Of a DNA stretch of 44,161 nt, positions 8,841 through 17,670 are shown one piece after another. Position 1 is the stretch's first letter; every line of letters begins with the position of its first letter. A program made the translations under genes and the position numbers. The DNA is from Planctomycetia bacterium. Its GTDB lineage: Bacteria; Planctomycetota; Phycisphaerae; Phycisphaerales; SM1A02. The stretch spans positions 1 to 44,161 of the forward strand of contig SXSS01000100.1 of assembly GCA_005792145.1 (NCBI GenBank), written 5' to 3'. The notes under the pieces are model-generated. The model saw only the letters and a list, made by a program, of their open reading frames with translations. It was not told the origin of the DNA and made no database searches.

Positions 8841-10187
8841 TCACTGCGATCCGTCCATCATTCGCTTCGATCGAAGAATGTGGTGGTAATGCTGTGCGAA
8901 TCTGTGCGCCTCGTCGCGAATCGCTTGGCAGAGTTTCAGCCCCGCATCGTTGCGTGCGAGTTTTAGTGGCTCTGCGATTCCTTGGCGATAAATCACTTCT
9001 TCTTTTTTCGCCAACCCAATGACCAGCGGAGGCTTGATTCGAAGCGACTCGAATGCTTCGAGAGCTGCGCTCAACTGCCCTGCTCCGCCGTCGATCAAAA
9101 CCAAATCTGGATAGAGTTCCAATCCATCGCCAGCCTCCCTGTATCGACGACTGACCACTTCACGAATCGCCATGAAATCATCATTGCCGGCAGTGCGAAT
9201 GCGATATCGGCGATAGCCCTCTTTGAACGGACGACCGTCGATGAAACAGACTTTGCTTCCGACAGTCTCATCACCACCAAGATGCGCGATATCGATTGCT
9301 TCGAGGCATCGGATGGGCGATTCCAAACCAAGCGAAAGTTGCAATGATGCAAGTCCATCCGCGGGATTCTGAATGAACTCGGTGATTTCAGGCTGCCACT
9401 CATAGCGACCATCTCCTTTGTGATGATCGCGTTGTTCCAACCGTTCAATCGCGCTGATCTGATCGCGCAGAACGCACGCGCGTTCAAATTTTCTTTCCAC
9501 GGAAGCGATCTCCATTTCAGCGCGAAGTTCTCGAAGCATTGCGCTTCGTTTACTGCCAAGAAAACGGATGAATCGATCGATATCTTCACGGTATGCCGCA
9601 GGAGTCACGCGATTTGCACATGGCGCAGTGCACTGCCCGATTGCATGAAGTAGACATGGTCGGAATGATCGATTCGCTGGATTGTCCGCACGAATATCAA
9701 GTTCGCACGTGCGGTACTGAAAGACTCGCTGCAGAATCTGCACCGCGTGACGTAGTGATCCGCCGCTGAGAAATGGACCGAAGATGCGCGCTCCCTGAAA
9801 CCGCGTGTCTTGCGGATTGCGCGTCACAAAGACTCCAGGAAATTCATCGCGCATTGTGATCGCGAGATATGGAAACGTTTTGTCATCAAGAAGCCGCTCG
9901 TTGAATCGCGGCTGAAGATCTTTGACGAGGCGCGCTTCCATCAGCAACGCCTCCCATTCGCTCTCGCAAATGATCACATCAAAGTCAACAATGAGCGCGA
10001 GCATGGGCTGTTTGCGAGGCCCCAAATCGGTGCTGGCAATGAAGTACGAACTGACCCGATCGGGCAAATAGAGGGCTTTCCCAACATATAAAACCCCCCC
10101 TTGCTCGTCTTTCATAAGATAGACCCCAGACTCTGGCGGCAATCCACGAGCTTTTTTCAGCAATTGCAAAGACAAATTGTTGACCAT
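8841..10187 (-). CDS. uvrC: UvrC-like excinuclease subunit, short form
   Basis: Nuclease subunit of UvrABC nucleotide excision repair. The N-terminal GIY-YIG domain is present (SGVYLMKD, VLYVGKA; incision on the 3' side), followed by a cysteine cluster (FRPCLLHAIGQCTAPC), a UVR coiled coil that binds UvrB (MEIASVERKFERACVLRDQI), and the RNase H-like endonuclease core (CLEAIDIAHLGG, DLVLIDGGAGQL, IRDEAHRFA; 5' incision). The protein stops right after this core at about 448 residues, so the C-terminal helix-hairpin-helix pair of the usual roughly 600-residue UvrC is absent. The ATG at 10187 is preferred over the TTG three codons upstream. Both catalytic halves look intact, so this is probably functional with altered DNA binding. 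Confidence 0.93.
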   Translation of the reverse strand: MVNNLSLQLLKKARGLPPESGVYLMKDEQGGVLYVGKALYLPDRVSSYFIASTDLGPRKQPMLALIVDFDVIICESEWEALLMEARLVKDLQPRFNERLLDDKTFPYLAITMRDEFPGVFVTRNPQDTRFQGARIFGPFLSGGSLRHAVQILQRVFQYRTCELDIRADNPANRSFRPCLLHAIGQCTAPCANRVTPAAYREDIDRFIRFLGSKRSAMLRELRAEMEIASVERKFERACVLRDQISAIERLEQRDHHKGDGRYEWQPEITEFIQNPADGLASLQLSLGLESPIRCLEAIDIAHLGGDETVGSKVCFIDGRPFKEGYRRYRIRTAGNDDFMAIREVVSRRYREAGDGLELYPDLVLIDGGAGQLSAALEAFESLRIKPPLVIGLAKKEEVIYRQGIAEPLKLARNDAGLKLCQAIRDEAHRFAQHYHHILRSKRMMDGSQ

Positions 10188-10295
10188 TTCATGCAATTCT
10201 AGATAACATTAAGCGTTGAGCCGATATACTTTGTCCATCGATAGTCATTTTTTACATCACCCAGAACATCAAGTTCACAACCAAAGGAATCAATC

Positions 10296-10559
10296 ATGAA
10301 GCGTTTCGCACAAATCACCGGAAGCATTCTCCTCCTCTCACTCGCAGCATGCGCTAACACCACCACAACAACCACTGCTCCTGGAGCTGTCAGTGGCAAG
10401 TCCGGATGTTGCGCTGATAAGTCCGCCGCTAGCTGCAAGGACAGCAAGGCCGCGACCTGCGATAAGACCGCACCAGCCGCAGCATCGCCAGGCGCTGTCA
10501 GTGGCGTCAAGAAGTCGGGTTGCGGCGCATGCCCAATGTCCGGCAAGACCAACGGCTGA
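10296..10559 (+). CDS. Small cysteine-rich lipoprotein, function unknown
   Basis: 87 residues. The signal peptide ends in the lipobox SLAAC (Cys19), so the mature part should be lipid-anchored. It is only about 69 residues, with a run of six Thr (22-27) and six further cysteines (38, 39, 47, 55, 76, 79). The sequence PGAVSG-K-SGC occurs twice (about 29-38 and 65-76), an internal duplication around the Cys positions. CC and CxxC spacing suggests metal or thiol chemistry, but I recognise no family. A good ribosome site (AAAGGAA) precedes the ATG, and a strong terminator follows 27 bases after the stop, so it is probably a monocistronic, well-expressed gene. Confidence 0.82.
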   Translation: MKRFAQITGSILLLSLAACANTTTTTTAPGAVSGKSGCCADKSAASCKDSKAATCDKTAPAAASPGAVSGVKKSGCGACPMSGKTNG

Positions 10560-10585
10560 TTTCGAGAATCACCGAGATTGAATTC

Positions 10586-10626
10586 AACCGCAGAGCCCAA
10601 GCAATTGGGTTCTGCGGTTTTCACTT
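10586..10626 (+). terminator. Strong intrinsic terminator after the Cys-rich lipoprotein gene
   Basis: A 15-bp stem (10586-10600 with 10605-10619, one G-T pair) closed by a GCAA tetraloop, followed by a short T-rich stretch (TTTTCACTTT). It ends the small lipoprotein transcript and insulates pyrC. Confidence 0.85.
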
Positions 10627-10664
10627 TGTGTTCACAGACCAAGATTCGCTATTATTGAACCACC

Positions 10665-12020
10665 GTGAATAGCACCTTTCTTCTTCGTGGAGGTCGGGTC
10701 ATCGATCCTGCGAGTGGCTTTGATGCCACCGCTGATGTTTTGATTTCAGGTGGATTGATCGTTGAAATCTCGAAGAAGCCTGGGAAACTTTCCACGGCGG
10801 CAGGCGGTGCTGTGATCGAATGCGAAGGTCGCTTGGTTGTTCCAGGATTAATTGATCCGCATGTTCATCTCCGAGAGCCTGGCGCAGAACACAAAGAGAC
10901 AATCGCATCTGGAGCCGCGGCAGCTGTTGCGGGTGGATTTACCAGCGTCTGCTGTATGCCCAACACGACGCCGACCATCGACCTTCCAAGCACCGTTGAA
11001 TTTGTGCAAATGCGAGCAGCGGCAAGTCGAAAGGCGCGCGTCTTTGTGGCAGGTGCCGCAACAGTCGGACGAGCTGGAGAACAACTCGCGCCGATGGGAG
11101 CGATGTCGCAAGTCGGCGCAGTCGCATTCACCGATGACGGTGACTGCATCGCAAGTGCGGGAATGATGGGAAAAGTTCTCGCAGTGTGTGCATCGCTAGA
11201 CAAAGTGTTTATGCAACACTGTCAAGACCCAACTTTGACGATGGGCGGAGTGATGAATTCTGGCGTGATCAGCGCGCGACTTGGACTTGGCGGGTGGCCT
11301 GCTGTCGCAGAAGAAGTCATTATCGAGCGGGATATTCGCTTGAACCGTGGACATCGATGTCGCTATCACGTGCAGCACATGACGACAGCTGGTGGAGTGG
11401 ACATTGTGCGGCGCGCACGCGCAGATGGTCAGCGAGTCACCGCAGAAGCATCACCACATCATCTGCTGCTGACCGAAGAGGCATGCAATAACTACAACAC
11501 GCAAGCGAAGGTCAATCCACCGCTGCGAACCGACGATGATATTCGCGCATTGATCGAAGGAATCGTGGATGGCACGATCACAGTGCTCGCAACGGATCAC
11601 GCGCCGCATGCATCTGCGGAAAAAGCCAGAGATTTTACTGCCGCTCCATTTGGAATGATCGGAATGGAATGCGCTCTTGCGCTCTATGCAAAGGCGCTCG
11701 TCGAAAGTGGTGCGATCGATTGGCCGCGACTCATTGCGCTGATGACGATCGAGCCTGCAAGACTCTTGGGAATTGATTCGATTGGACATGGTCAAATTGC
11801 GCGGGGATTGCCCGCAGATGTGACGGTGATCGATACCAACGCAATATGGAAAATTGATTCGGAAACTTTCCAATCAAAGAGTCGCAATTGCCCATTCGAT
11901 GGTTGGCAGGTCCGAGGACGAGCAACCGAGGTCTTCGTCGCGGGGAGACATGTTCTTATAGGCGGAACATTGCCGGCGACTCCAACGGTTACAGCCCACG
12001 CAAGTTTCAATGCCCTTTGA
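10665..12020 (+). CDS. pyrC: Dihydroorotase (class I)
   Basis: Zinc amidohydrolase that interconverts carbamoyl-aspartate and dihydroorotate, step 3 of pyrimidine synthesis. It has 451 residues in the TIM-barrel amidohydrolase fold. The metal site starts at DPHVHLREPG (H66, H68), the substrate-contacting stretch is CMPNTTPTID, further histidines are in VQHMTTA and EASPHHLLLT, and the catalytic aspartate is in ATDHAPHA. NPPLR is also typical. The start is GTG at 10665; no better ATG is present and the N-terminus (LLRGGRVIDP) is complete. Its last 11 bases overlap the aminotransferase gene, suggesting an operon with the following two genes although their functions differ. Confidence 0.96.
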   Translation: MNSTFLLRGGRVIDPASGFDATADVLISGGLIVEISKKPGKLSTAAGGAVIECEGRLVVPGLIDPHVHLREPGAEHKETIASGAAAAVAGGFTSVCCMPNTTPTIDLPSTVEFVQMRAAASRKARVFVAGAATVGRAGEQLAPMGAMSQVGAVAFTDDGDCIASAGMMGKVLAVCASLDKVFMQHCQDPTLTMGGVMNSGVISARLGLGGWPAVAEEVIIERDIRLNRGHRCRYHVQHMTTAGGVDIVRRARADGQRVTAEASPHHLLLTEEACNNYNTQAKVNPPLRTDDDIRALIEGIVDGTITVLATDHAPHASAEKARDFTAAPFGMIGMECALALYAKALVESGAIDWPRLIALMTIEPARLLGIDSIGHGQIARGLPADVTVIDTNAIWKIDSETFQSKSRNCPFDGWQVRGRATEVFVAGRHVLIGGTLPATPTVTAHASFNAL

Positions 12021-13497
12021 TCTTGCTCAACTTCAATCGACCCACCGTGGCGAAGCGCGGTCACTCCACCGCGACCATATCAACCCCAAGTGGATGCAGG
12101 CTCTGAAACTGATTGGATTCGACCAGGAATATGTGCGCGCGGAGTCGCAATATCTTTGGGATGCAAAGGGAAATCGCTACCTCGACATGATCGGTGGATA
12201 TGCAGTTTGTAATGTGGGACGCAACCATCCAGTCATTCGCAAGGCGCTTATGGACTTTCTTGCATCGCAGACCCCTTCGATGGTTCAGTTCGATGCGTCG
12301 ATTCTTCCGGGTTTGCTGGCGCGGCAACTGAAGGGCCTCGTCGGGAGAGATCTCGACCGCGTGTTCTTCACCAACTCCGGAACAGAAGGCATCGAAGCGG
12401 CAATCAAGTTTGCTCGCTGTGCAACTGGAAGACCCATATTGCTCTATGAAAAAGGAGCATTCCACGGTCTTTCGACTGGTGCGCTGGCGATGAATGGATG
12501 CGAAAGTTTCCGCAGTGGATTTGAACCGCATCCAAAAGATTTCCGCGCCCTGCCCTTCAACGATTTGGTTTCTCTCGAACGAGAACTTGCCCGTGGCGAT
12601 GTTGCAGGATTCGTCGTCGAACCAATTCAGGGAAAGGGAGTGAATGTCCACTCATCTGGATTTCTTGCCGAGGCTTCCGCTCTGTGCCATCGATATGGCG
12701 CGCTGTTTGTTGTGGATGAAGTTCAGACTGGCGTTGGTCGGGCAGGATCTTTTCTTGCCATCGATCAAGAAGGCGCTGTTGAACCTGACATCGTCGTGCT
12801 GAGTAAGGGACTTTCCGGGGGATATGTTCCAGTAGGCGCGGTGATGACGAAGATTGCCATCTGGGAGAAGGTCTTTTCTCGGCTTGATCGTGCGGTTGTG
12901 CATTCGTCAACTTTTCATATGAGCGGACTTGCGATGGTTGCTGGTCTTGCGACTCTGAGCGTTTTAGAAGACGAGCGATTGGCGGAGAATGCGACACAAA
13001 TTGGCGCACTCTTGCGCAATGGGTTGGAGGCAATGAAACCACGGTTCGAGTTCATCGGTGCGATTCGACAACGAGGCTTGATGATCGGGATCGAATTCGC
13101 AAAGCCCACCACTCTGACATTGCGTATGGCGTGGAAGATGATTCATGGACTCGACGGAAATCTGTTCACTCAAGCGGTCACGATTCCATTGATGCAGGAT
13201 CACCGAATTCTTTCGCAAGTCGCTGGACATGCGATTCCGGTTTTGAAGTTGACTCCTCCACTGACGATCACTTCGGATGATGTCACGGATTTTCTTGGAG
13301 CGTTCGAGAAAGTAATGATCGGACTCCACCACTTTCCTGGACCCGCGGGGGTTGTGCTGAGGCGAATTGCGCGCAACTCTCTTCGGCCGAACAATGCTGC
13401 TGCGAAAGTTGCGCAAGATTCAGATTTGCAACTTGCGACGAAAGAGTGGCTTGGGGACGACGATGCAAGTGTTGTGCTCGGAGACAATCGAAAATGA
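12010..13497 (+). CDS. Class III PLP aminotransferase, HpnO-like
   Basis: Fold type I aminotransferase of the ornithine/acetylornithine class. The PLP lysine is in LSKGLSGGY (K266), the PLP-binding aspartate in VVDEVQTGVGR, and the phosphate-binding turn in NSGTEGIEAA. At 495 residues it is about 60-90 longer than typical ArgD/RocD enzymes, with an N-terminal extension and a C-terminal tail after FEKVMIGLHHF. The next gene is an HpnN-like exporter and squalene genes lie in the same window, so the hopanoid aminotransferase HpnO (makes aminobacteriohopanetriol) is the best guess. A general omega-amino acid transaminase is the alternative. The ATG overlaps the pyrC end; no clear SD is seen. Confidence 0.85.
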   Translation: MPFDLAQLQSTHRGEARSLHRDHINPKWMQALKLIGFDQEYVRAESQYLWDAKGNRYLDMIGGYAVCNVGRNHPVIRKALMDFLASQTPSMVQFDASILPGLLARQLKGLVGRDLDRVFFTNSGTEGIEAAIKFARCATGRPILLYEKGAFHGLSTGALAMNGCESFRSGFEPHPKDFRALPFNDLVSLERELARGDVAGFVVEPIQGKGVNVHSSGFLAEASALCHRYGALFVVDEVQTGVGRAGSFLAIDQEGAVEPDIVVLSKGLSGGYVPVGAVMTKIAIWEKVFSRLDRAVVHSSTFHMSGLAMVAGLATLSVLEDERLAENATQIGALLRNGLEAMKPRFEFIGAIRQRGLMIGIEFAKPTTLTLRMAWKMIHGLDGNLFTQAVTIPLMQDHRILSQVAGHAIPVLKLTPPLTITSDDVTDFLGAFEKVMIGLHHFPGPAGVVLRRIARNSLRPNNAAAKVAQDSDLQLATKEWLGDDDASVVLGDNRK

Positions 13498-13509
13498 TCA
13501 CGAGCCCTT

Positions 13510-16233
13510 ATGCATAACGGTTCGGTCGACAGCCAAACGTCAAATTTTAACTTGCGAACGCGAATCATCGCGTCGCTGGCAAAATTCGTGACCAGCGCGC
13601 CAAAGTCGGTTGTGATTTGCGCAGTGCTTCTTTCGTTGATCAGTGGTTGGTATGCATCCAAGAATCTGACTCTTGATGCCAACACCGATTCACTCATCAG
13701 CCCTGACCGCGCATTTATGCAGAAATACTCCGCATATTGCCAGGAATTCGGTGATCTTGAATATCTCTATGTCGCCGTCGACGCCAAAGGAAATCCAGCC
13801 GCCGCAAAGGCCGCAGTGGACGAACTGAAGATCGGACTTGAAACTCTTGTAGATCTTCCTGGTGTCTATGCGCGCATCGATGGAGATGAACAATGGCGAC
13901 TCGCGCCGCGTGCGATGAGTACGACAGAATTGAAATCGCTTCTCATCGCATCGGATGGGTTTCAGCCGCTGCTCGCGACTACGGAGTCATCTGCCAATGC
14001 CTTCACCGTGCTCAGCGCCGCCGATGAACGCTTGCAACGCTTGATGAGCAACGGTCTTTCGATGAGCAGTGAGGAGCGTGAGCGCCTGGGAGCTGGATCG
14101 GCGCTGTTGATGAGCGCAGTCTCGGCGCAACCAGACGATGGATTTGCATTCGCACACGAACGCAAGAGCGAATATCTGGTTTCGTCGAGTGGGAATATGT
14201 TTTTCATAGCGATTCTCCCGCGGAAAGATTTCTCTGGACTTGGAACAATCGAGCCAGTCTTAGCAAAGATTCGTGCCGTCATTTCCCAAGTGCAATCCCA
14301 TTCCCCCGCAGTCGATATCGGTCTGACTGGCAAACCTGTCTTGCAGGCCGACGAACTGCTGACAACCAATCAAGATATGACGCAGGGCACGCTCATCGCA
14401 GCAATTCTCGTGGTGATCTTCACGATGTGGACATTCGGAAGTCTCGTGCGTCCGATTCTGGCATGCGCCGTTCTTGCAATGACCTTTGCGTGCACCTATG
14501 GCGCAGCCACGCTGCTCGTCGGTCGGTTGAATTTGCTCAGCCTCGTCTTTATGTTGGTGCTCGTCAGCGCAGGCGTGGATTATGGAATTCACACGATTGC
14601 GCGTTACACAGAATTTCGCCGCGAACTTGGCACTTTTCAAGCAGTACGCTGCGCGATGGCGGTCAACACGATTCCCACATGGGTCGGCGCACTCACCAGC
14701 GCAGCCGTGTTCTTTATCGCGCTTGGCACAGAATTTGGTGGCTTGCGGGAACTTGGGATTATTGCTGGAAGCGGACTCTTGATATGTGTTTTGATGATGA
14801 CAATTGTTTTGCCCGCGCTCATTTTCGTGGTCGATGGCTGGCGTGAGAAGCGTGCGAATGCAAGTGGAGTTTCTGAAATTGCGATTCCTCTGCGAGTTGA
14901 ACCGCCACCGTCAAGCGCATCTGCAAGAAGTCCGCGGAGAATTCTCGTTGGTTGTGGATTGATGACGGTCGCATTTTGCTCATTGATTCCGATGATGAGA
15001 TTTGAAAACAACCTGCTCAAACTTCAAGCGGATGGGCTGGACTCTATTCAGTGGGAGCATCGAATTCTTCAGGACTCATTAAGTGCGTCATGGTTTGGAG
15101 CGGTGATTTGCAGAAGTGAAGAGCAGGTCACAAGCACAGTCGAACGCGCGCATGCGCAACCGCTTGTTGCCGAAGTTCGAAGCGTGCTGGATTTGGTTGC
15201 GCCAGATAGTGCGGAGCGAATCAAACTGCGCGCAGAATTGGGCGCGGCTCTTTTACCGATTGCATCCAAGGAAACTGCCGTTGCATTGAATGCGGATGCT
15301 GTCCGGGAACAAGAGCTGACTGGTGCATTCGTTGAGGGTGTTCGCAATCGATTGGCACGAATGCTGACCCTTGCATCCTTGCAAGCAAAGCCTGAAGAAC
15401 TTGCTCCTCTGCGAAAAATCGCCGACGCACTGACCCAACTGGAGCGAAAGTTGAATGATCCTCAGCAGCGCGTCGCCGCGCAGGCGCAGGCCCAAGCGAT
15501 GGTTGCACACACCGGAAATGCCTTGAAACAAATGGGAATAGGGGCAAATCTAGGATTGCGGGAGAGTCTTCCGCTTGCCGTGCGCGCCCGATTTGTCTCA
15601 CCTGAAGGTGGATTGTTGGTCTCGATTTTCCCAAAGGAGGATCTCTGGGAATTCGCGCCGCTGGAATCATTTGTGAAGACACTGCGCACGATCGACCCAA
15701 ACGCAACTGGAGCGCCGATGACGGTCTTCGAGTCGATCATCGATATGAGAGACGCTTTCATTCTGATGTCGACTTGGTCGCTTCTTGCAATCACATTCCT
15801 CGTCTGGCTTGATTTGCGATCGATCGTGTCAACAGCGACATGCATGGCGTGCCTGCTCATCGGCTTGAGTTGGACTTTTGGATTGCTTGGATTGCTTGGT
15901 ATCTCGCTGAACCTTGCAAACTTTTTTAGTGTGCCGATGCTGCTTGGATTTGGCATCGACAGTTCCGTGCATGTCATGCACCGAGCGCGCGAACAGGGAA
16001 ACACCCGTGCATTTGGATGGACAATGCGCGCTGTCATTCTCAGCGCTGTGACAACTGCTGTGGGATTTGGAACATTGCTCTTTGCGTCACACCGAGGACT
16101 ACAAAGTCTGGGATGGATTATGTTTTTCGGCAGTTTTTCCTGCCTCATTTGCGCGGTCACTTTGCTGCCTGCGGCGCTGAGAATTTTTCCGCGATTGATC
16201 GGTTCTGCAGGGGAAAACCCAACGAAGGCGTGA
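13510..16233 (+). CDS. RND/MMPL-family exporter, HpnN-like hopanoid transporter
   Basis: 907-residue inner-membrane RND transporter with two repeated halves, each a transmembrane helix plus a large periplasmic loop and a bundle of five helices. TM1 lies near residues 33-52 (VVICAVLLSLISGWYA). The first bundle includes GTLIAAILVVIFTMWTFGSL and VSAGVDYGIHTIAR, the second STWSLLAITFLVWLDLRS and GFGIDSSVHVMHRARE. The paired G-D motifs in TM4 and TM10 are the proton-relay positions of MMPL proteins. It follows the aminotransferase by 12 bp, so they are almost certainly co-expressed. HpnN moves hopanoids to the outer membrane; that assignment is inferred from the neighbour and overall architecture. 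Other lipid cargo is possible. Confidence 0.87.
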   Translation: MHNGSVDSQTSNFNLRTRIIASLAKFVTSAPKSVVICAVLLSLISGWYASKNLTLDANTDSLISPDRAFMQKYSAYCQEFGDLEYLYVAVDAKGNPAAAKAAVDELKIGLETLVDLPGVYARIDGDEQWRLAPRAMSTTELKSLLIASDGFQPLLATTESSANAFTVLSAADERLQRLMSNGLSMSSEERERLGAGSALLMSAVSAQPDDGFAFAHERKSEYLVSSSGNMFFIAILPRKDFSGLGTIEPVLAKIRAVISQVQSHSPAVDIGLTGKPVLQADELLTTNQDMTQGTLIAAILVVIFTMWTFGSLVRPILACAVLAMTFACTYGAATLLVGRLNLLSLVFMLVLVSAGVDYGIHTIARYTEFRRELGTFQAVRCAMAVNTIPTWVGALTSAAVFFIALGTEFGGLRELGIIAGSGLLICVLMMTIVLPALIFVVDGWREKRANASGVSEIAIPLRVEPPPSSASARSPRRILVGCGLMTVAFCSLIPMMRFENNLLKLQADGLDSIQWEHRILQDSLSASWFGAVICRSEEQVTSTVERAHAQPLVAEVRSVLDLVAPDSAERIKLRAELGAALLPIASKETAVALNADAVREQELTGAFVEGVRNRLARMLTLASLQAKPEELAPLRKIADALTQLERKLNDPQQRVAAQAQAQAMVAHTGNALKQMGIGANLGLRESLPLAVRARFVSPEGGLLVSIFPKEDLWEFAPLESFVKTLRTIDPNATGAPMTVFESIIDMRDAFILMSTWSLLAITFLVWLDLRSIVSTATCMACLLIGLSWTFGLLGLLGISLNLANFFSVPMLLGFGIDSSVHVMHRAREQGNTRAFGWTMRAVILSAVTTAVGFGTLLFASHRGLQSLGWIMFFGSFSCLICAVTLLPAALRIFPRLIGSAGENPTKA

Positions 16234-16243
16234 GGATGCCAAT

Positions 16244-16636
16244 TTATTTTGGCGCTGGAACGACCGTCACGGAATAACCCAGCGAGCGAATTGCAGACTC
16301 CACCTTTGCTGCAAGTTGCGGGCTGGAAATCTGGATTTGAGCCGAATGTTTTTCGAGTGAAACTTGCGCGTCAGTGACGCCATCGATCGACCTTGCTTCT
16401 GCATCGATCGCCTTGACACAACCATTGCAGTGCATCCCCTGCACATCCAAATATAAAGTTGTGGTTGCCGAGGAAATCGGCGTGACTGCCTTTGTTGTAT
16501 TTCCAGTTGAATCCTGTGCGGAATCTTGGCAACACATTTTGTCGCAGCCTGTGGATGCAATGCTGGAAAAGATGACAACACCACCGCAAAGCAAGGTATG
16601 GATTGGAAAGTTGCGAATTTGTTTGAACGAAATCAT
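16244..16636 (-). CDS. Heavy-metal-associated (HMA) domain lipoprotein
   Basis: 130 residues: a signal peptide with lipobox ASTGC (Cys31), a short linker with two extra cysteines (DKMCCQD), and an HMA ferredoxin-like domain (about 60-126). The metal-binding loop is GMHCNGC (C70, C73), as in MerP and copper chaperones. The domain ends with the usual ESAIRSLGYSVTVV. It should bind a soft metal such as Cu(I) or Hg(II) on the outer face of the inner membrane or on the outer membrane. Its ATG overlaps the stop of the DHH phosphoesterase gene as ATGA, so it is the last gene of the ribF operon, an unexpected place for a metal protein. Confidence 0.88.
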   Translation of the reverse strand: MISFKQIRNFPIHTLLCGGVVIFSSIASTGCDKMCCQDSAQDSTGNTTKAVTPISSATTTLYLDVQGMHCNGCVKAIDAEARSIDGVTDAQVSLEKHSAQIQISSPQLAAKVESAIRSLGYSVTVVPAPK

Positions 16637-17670
16637 GAGTGAACTCCTGTGATAGAACCGATCGCCAATTCAATAGTACGGCGCGCATCAGCCAGAGGCA
16701 ACATCAATTTCGCGCCAGCCGCCTGCGCATGCCCCCCGCCGCCAAATTGCGCTGCGAAATCGCTGACATTCACGCTTGGCGCGCCCGACGCAGCAGGCTT
16801 GCTGCGAAAACTTGCCTTTGTGATTCCAGCTTGAGTTTCAGTCAAGACAACCGACATCACCACCGAACCGATCGACAATGGAACATTCACAAATCCTCCA
16901 ACATCATCGGAATTCGCACCAGTTTGTGCGAAGTCATCATGGGAAAGCGCCATCACCGTCGCACGACCATCGAGATGAAATGTCAGTGATGAAAGTGCGC
17001 GGGCCATTGCGGCGAGACGAACGGGTCGTCCATTCTCGTCGAGCAATTGATATAGAGCCATCTTATCCACGCCATGCGCGAGCAAACGAGATGCAAGCGC
17101 AAAGACCGCGGCATCCGCGCTTTGAAAACGGAACCACCCAGTATCAGTTGCCAGACCGACAAAGAGCGCCTCTGCGATTGAAAACTTCGCGCTCGAGCCC
17201 GCGGCAATAAGCGGCACGGCAAGTTCGTCAATCAAACGCACCACCAACTGTGTGGTGGATGCCATCGAGCAATCAACCACTCTGTCCGATGCGATGTCGT
17301 CGCCACGCGCATGATGATCAAGCCCAACAATTCGACCTGCCATCGATTTGAGCCAAACATCAAGCGGTTCAACCTGACTCCACGCTCCAGTATCCACAAG
17401 CACGACAAGGTCGATTGCGGGATCTGGCTGGGAAACCGTCGCCAATTGAATTTCGCCTGGCGCGGCAAGGGCTTGAATGTTTGGATCGACCACTCCAGTG
17501 AAAATTCCATCGACTCGCTTGCCCATCGATCGCAGTGCGCGTGTCATGGCGAGAATTGATCCCGCCGCATCTCCATCTGGCTTGGCGTGACTGACCACCG
17601 CGATATGCGAAGCAGCCTTCAATCGCCGAGCAATCGAGGATAAATCTGTTGTCGAGAGATATGCGCTCAA
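16633..17670 (-). CDS. nrnA: DHH-family phosphoesterase, NrnA-like (nanoRNase / pAp phosphatase)
   Basis: Manganese-dependent DHH/DHHA1 phosphoesterase that degrades very short RNAs and dephosphorylates pAp. Motifs in order are SHAKPDGDAAGS (motif I), VLVDTG (II), GLDHHARGD (III, the DHH triad), GLATDTGWFRF (IV), and the DHHA1 substrate loop FGGGGHAQAAGA. About 345 residues, typical. There is no ATG. I favour TTG at 17670, which overlaps the ribF stop as TTGA and has AGGTGG four bases upstream; a TTG six codons earlier (17688) is possible. The coupling to ribF and overlap with the HMA gene make a three-gene operon. In many bacteria nrnA-like genes sit near ribF/truB, which supports the call. 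Confidence 0.92.
   Translation of the reverse strand: MSAYLSTTDLSSIARRLKAASHIAVVSHAKPDGDAAGSILAMTRALRSMGKRVDGIFTGVVDPNIQALAAPGEIQLATVSQPDPAIDLVVLVDTGAWSQVEPLDVWLKSMAGRIVGLDHHARGDDIASDRVVDCSMASTTQLVVRLIDELAVPLIAAGSSAKFSIAEALFVGLATDTGWFRFQSADAAVFALASRLLAHGVDKMALYQLLDENGRPVRLAAMARALSSLTFHLDGRATVMALSHDDFAQTGANSDDVGGFVNVPLSIGSVVMSVVLTETQAGITKASFRSKPAASGAPSVNVSDFAAQFGGGGHAQAAGAKLMLPLADARRTIELAIGSITGVHS

Noticed and set aside
10188-10295. Promoter for the small lipoprotein gene around TATACT (10225-10230)
   Set aside because: The -10-like box is good but I see no acceptable -35 at the right distance, so I do not call it.
15462-16160. 232-codon minus-strand frame inside the RND exporter
   Set aside because: Overlaps conserved transmembrane segments on the other strand; no recognisable protein features.
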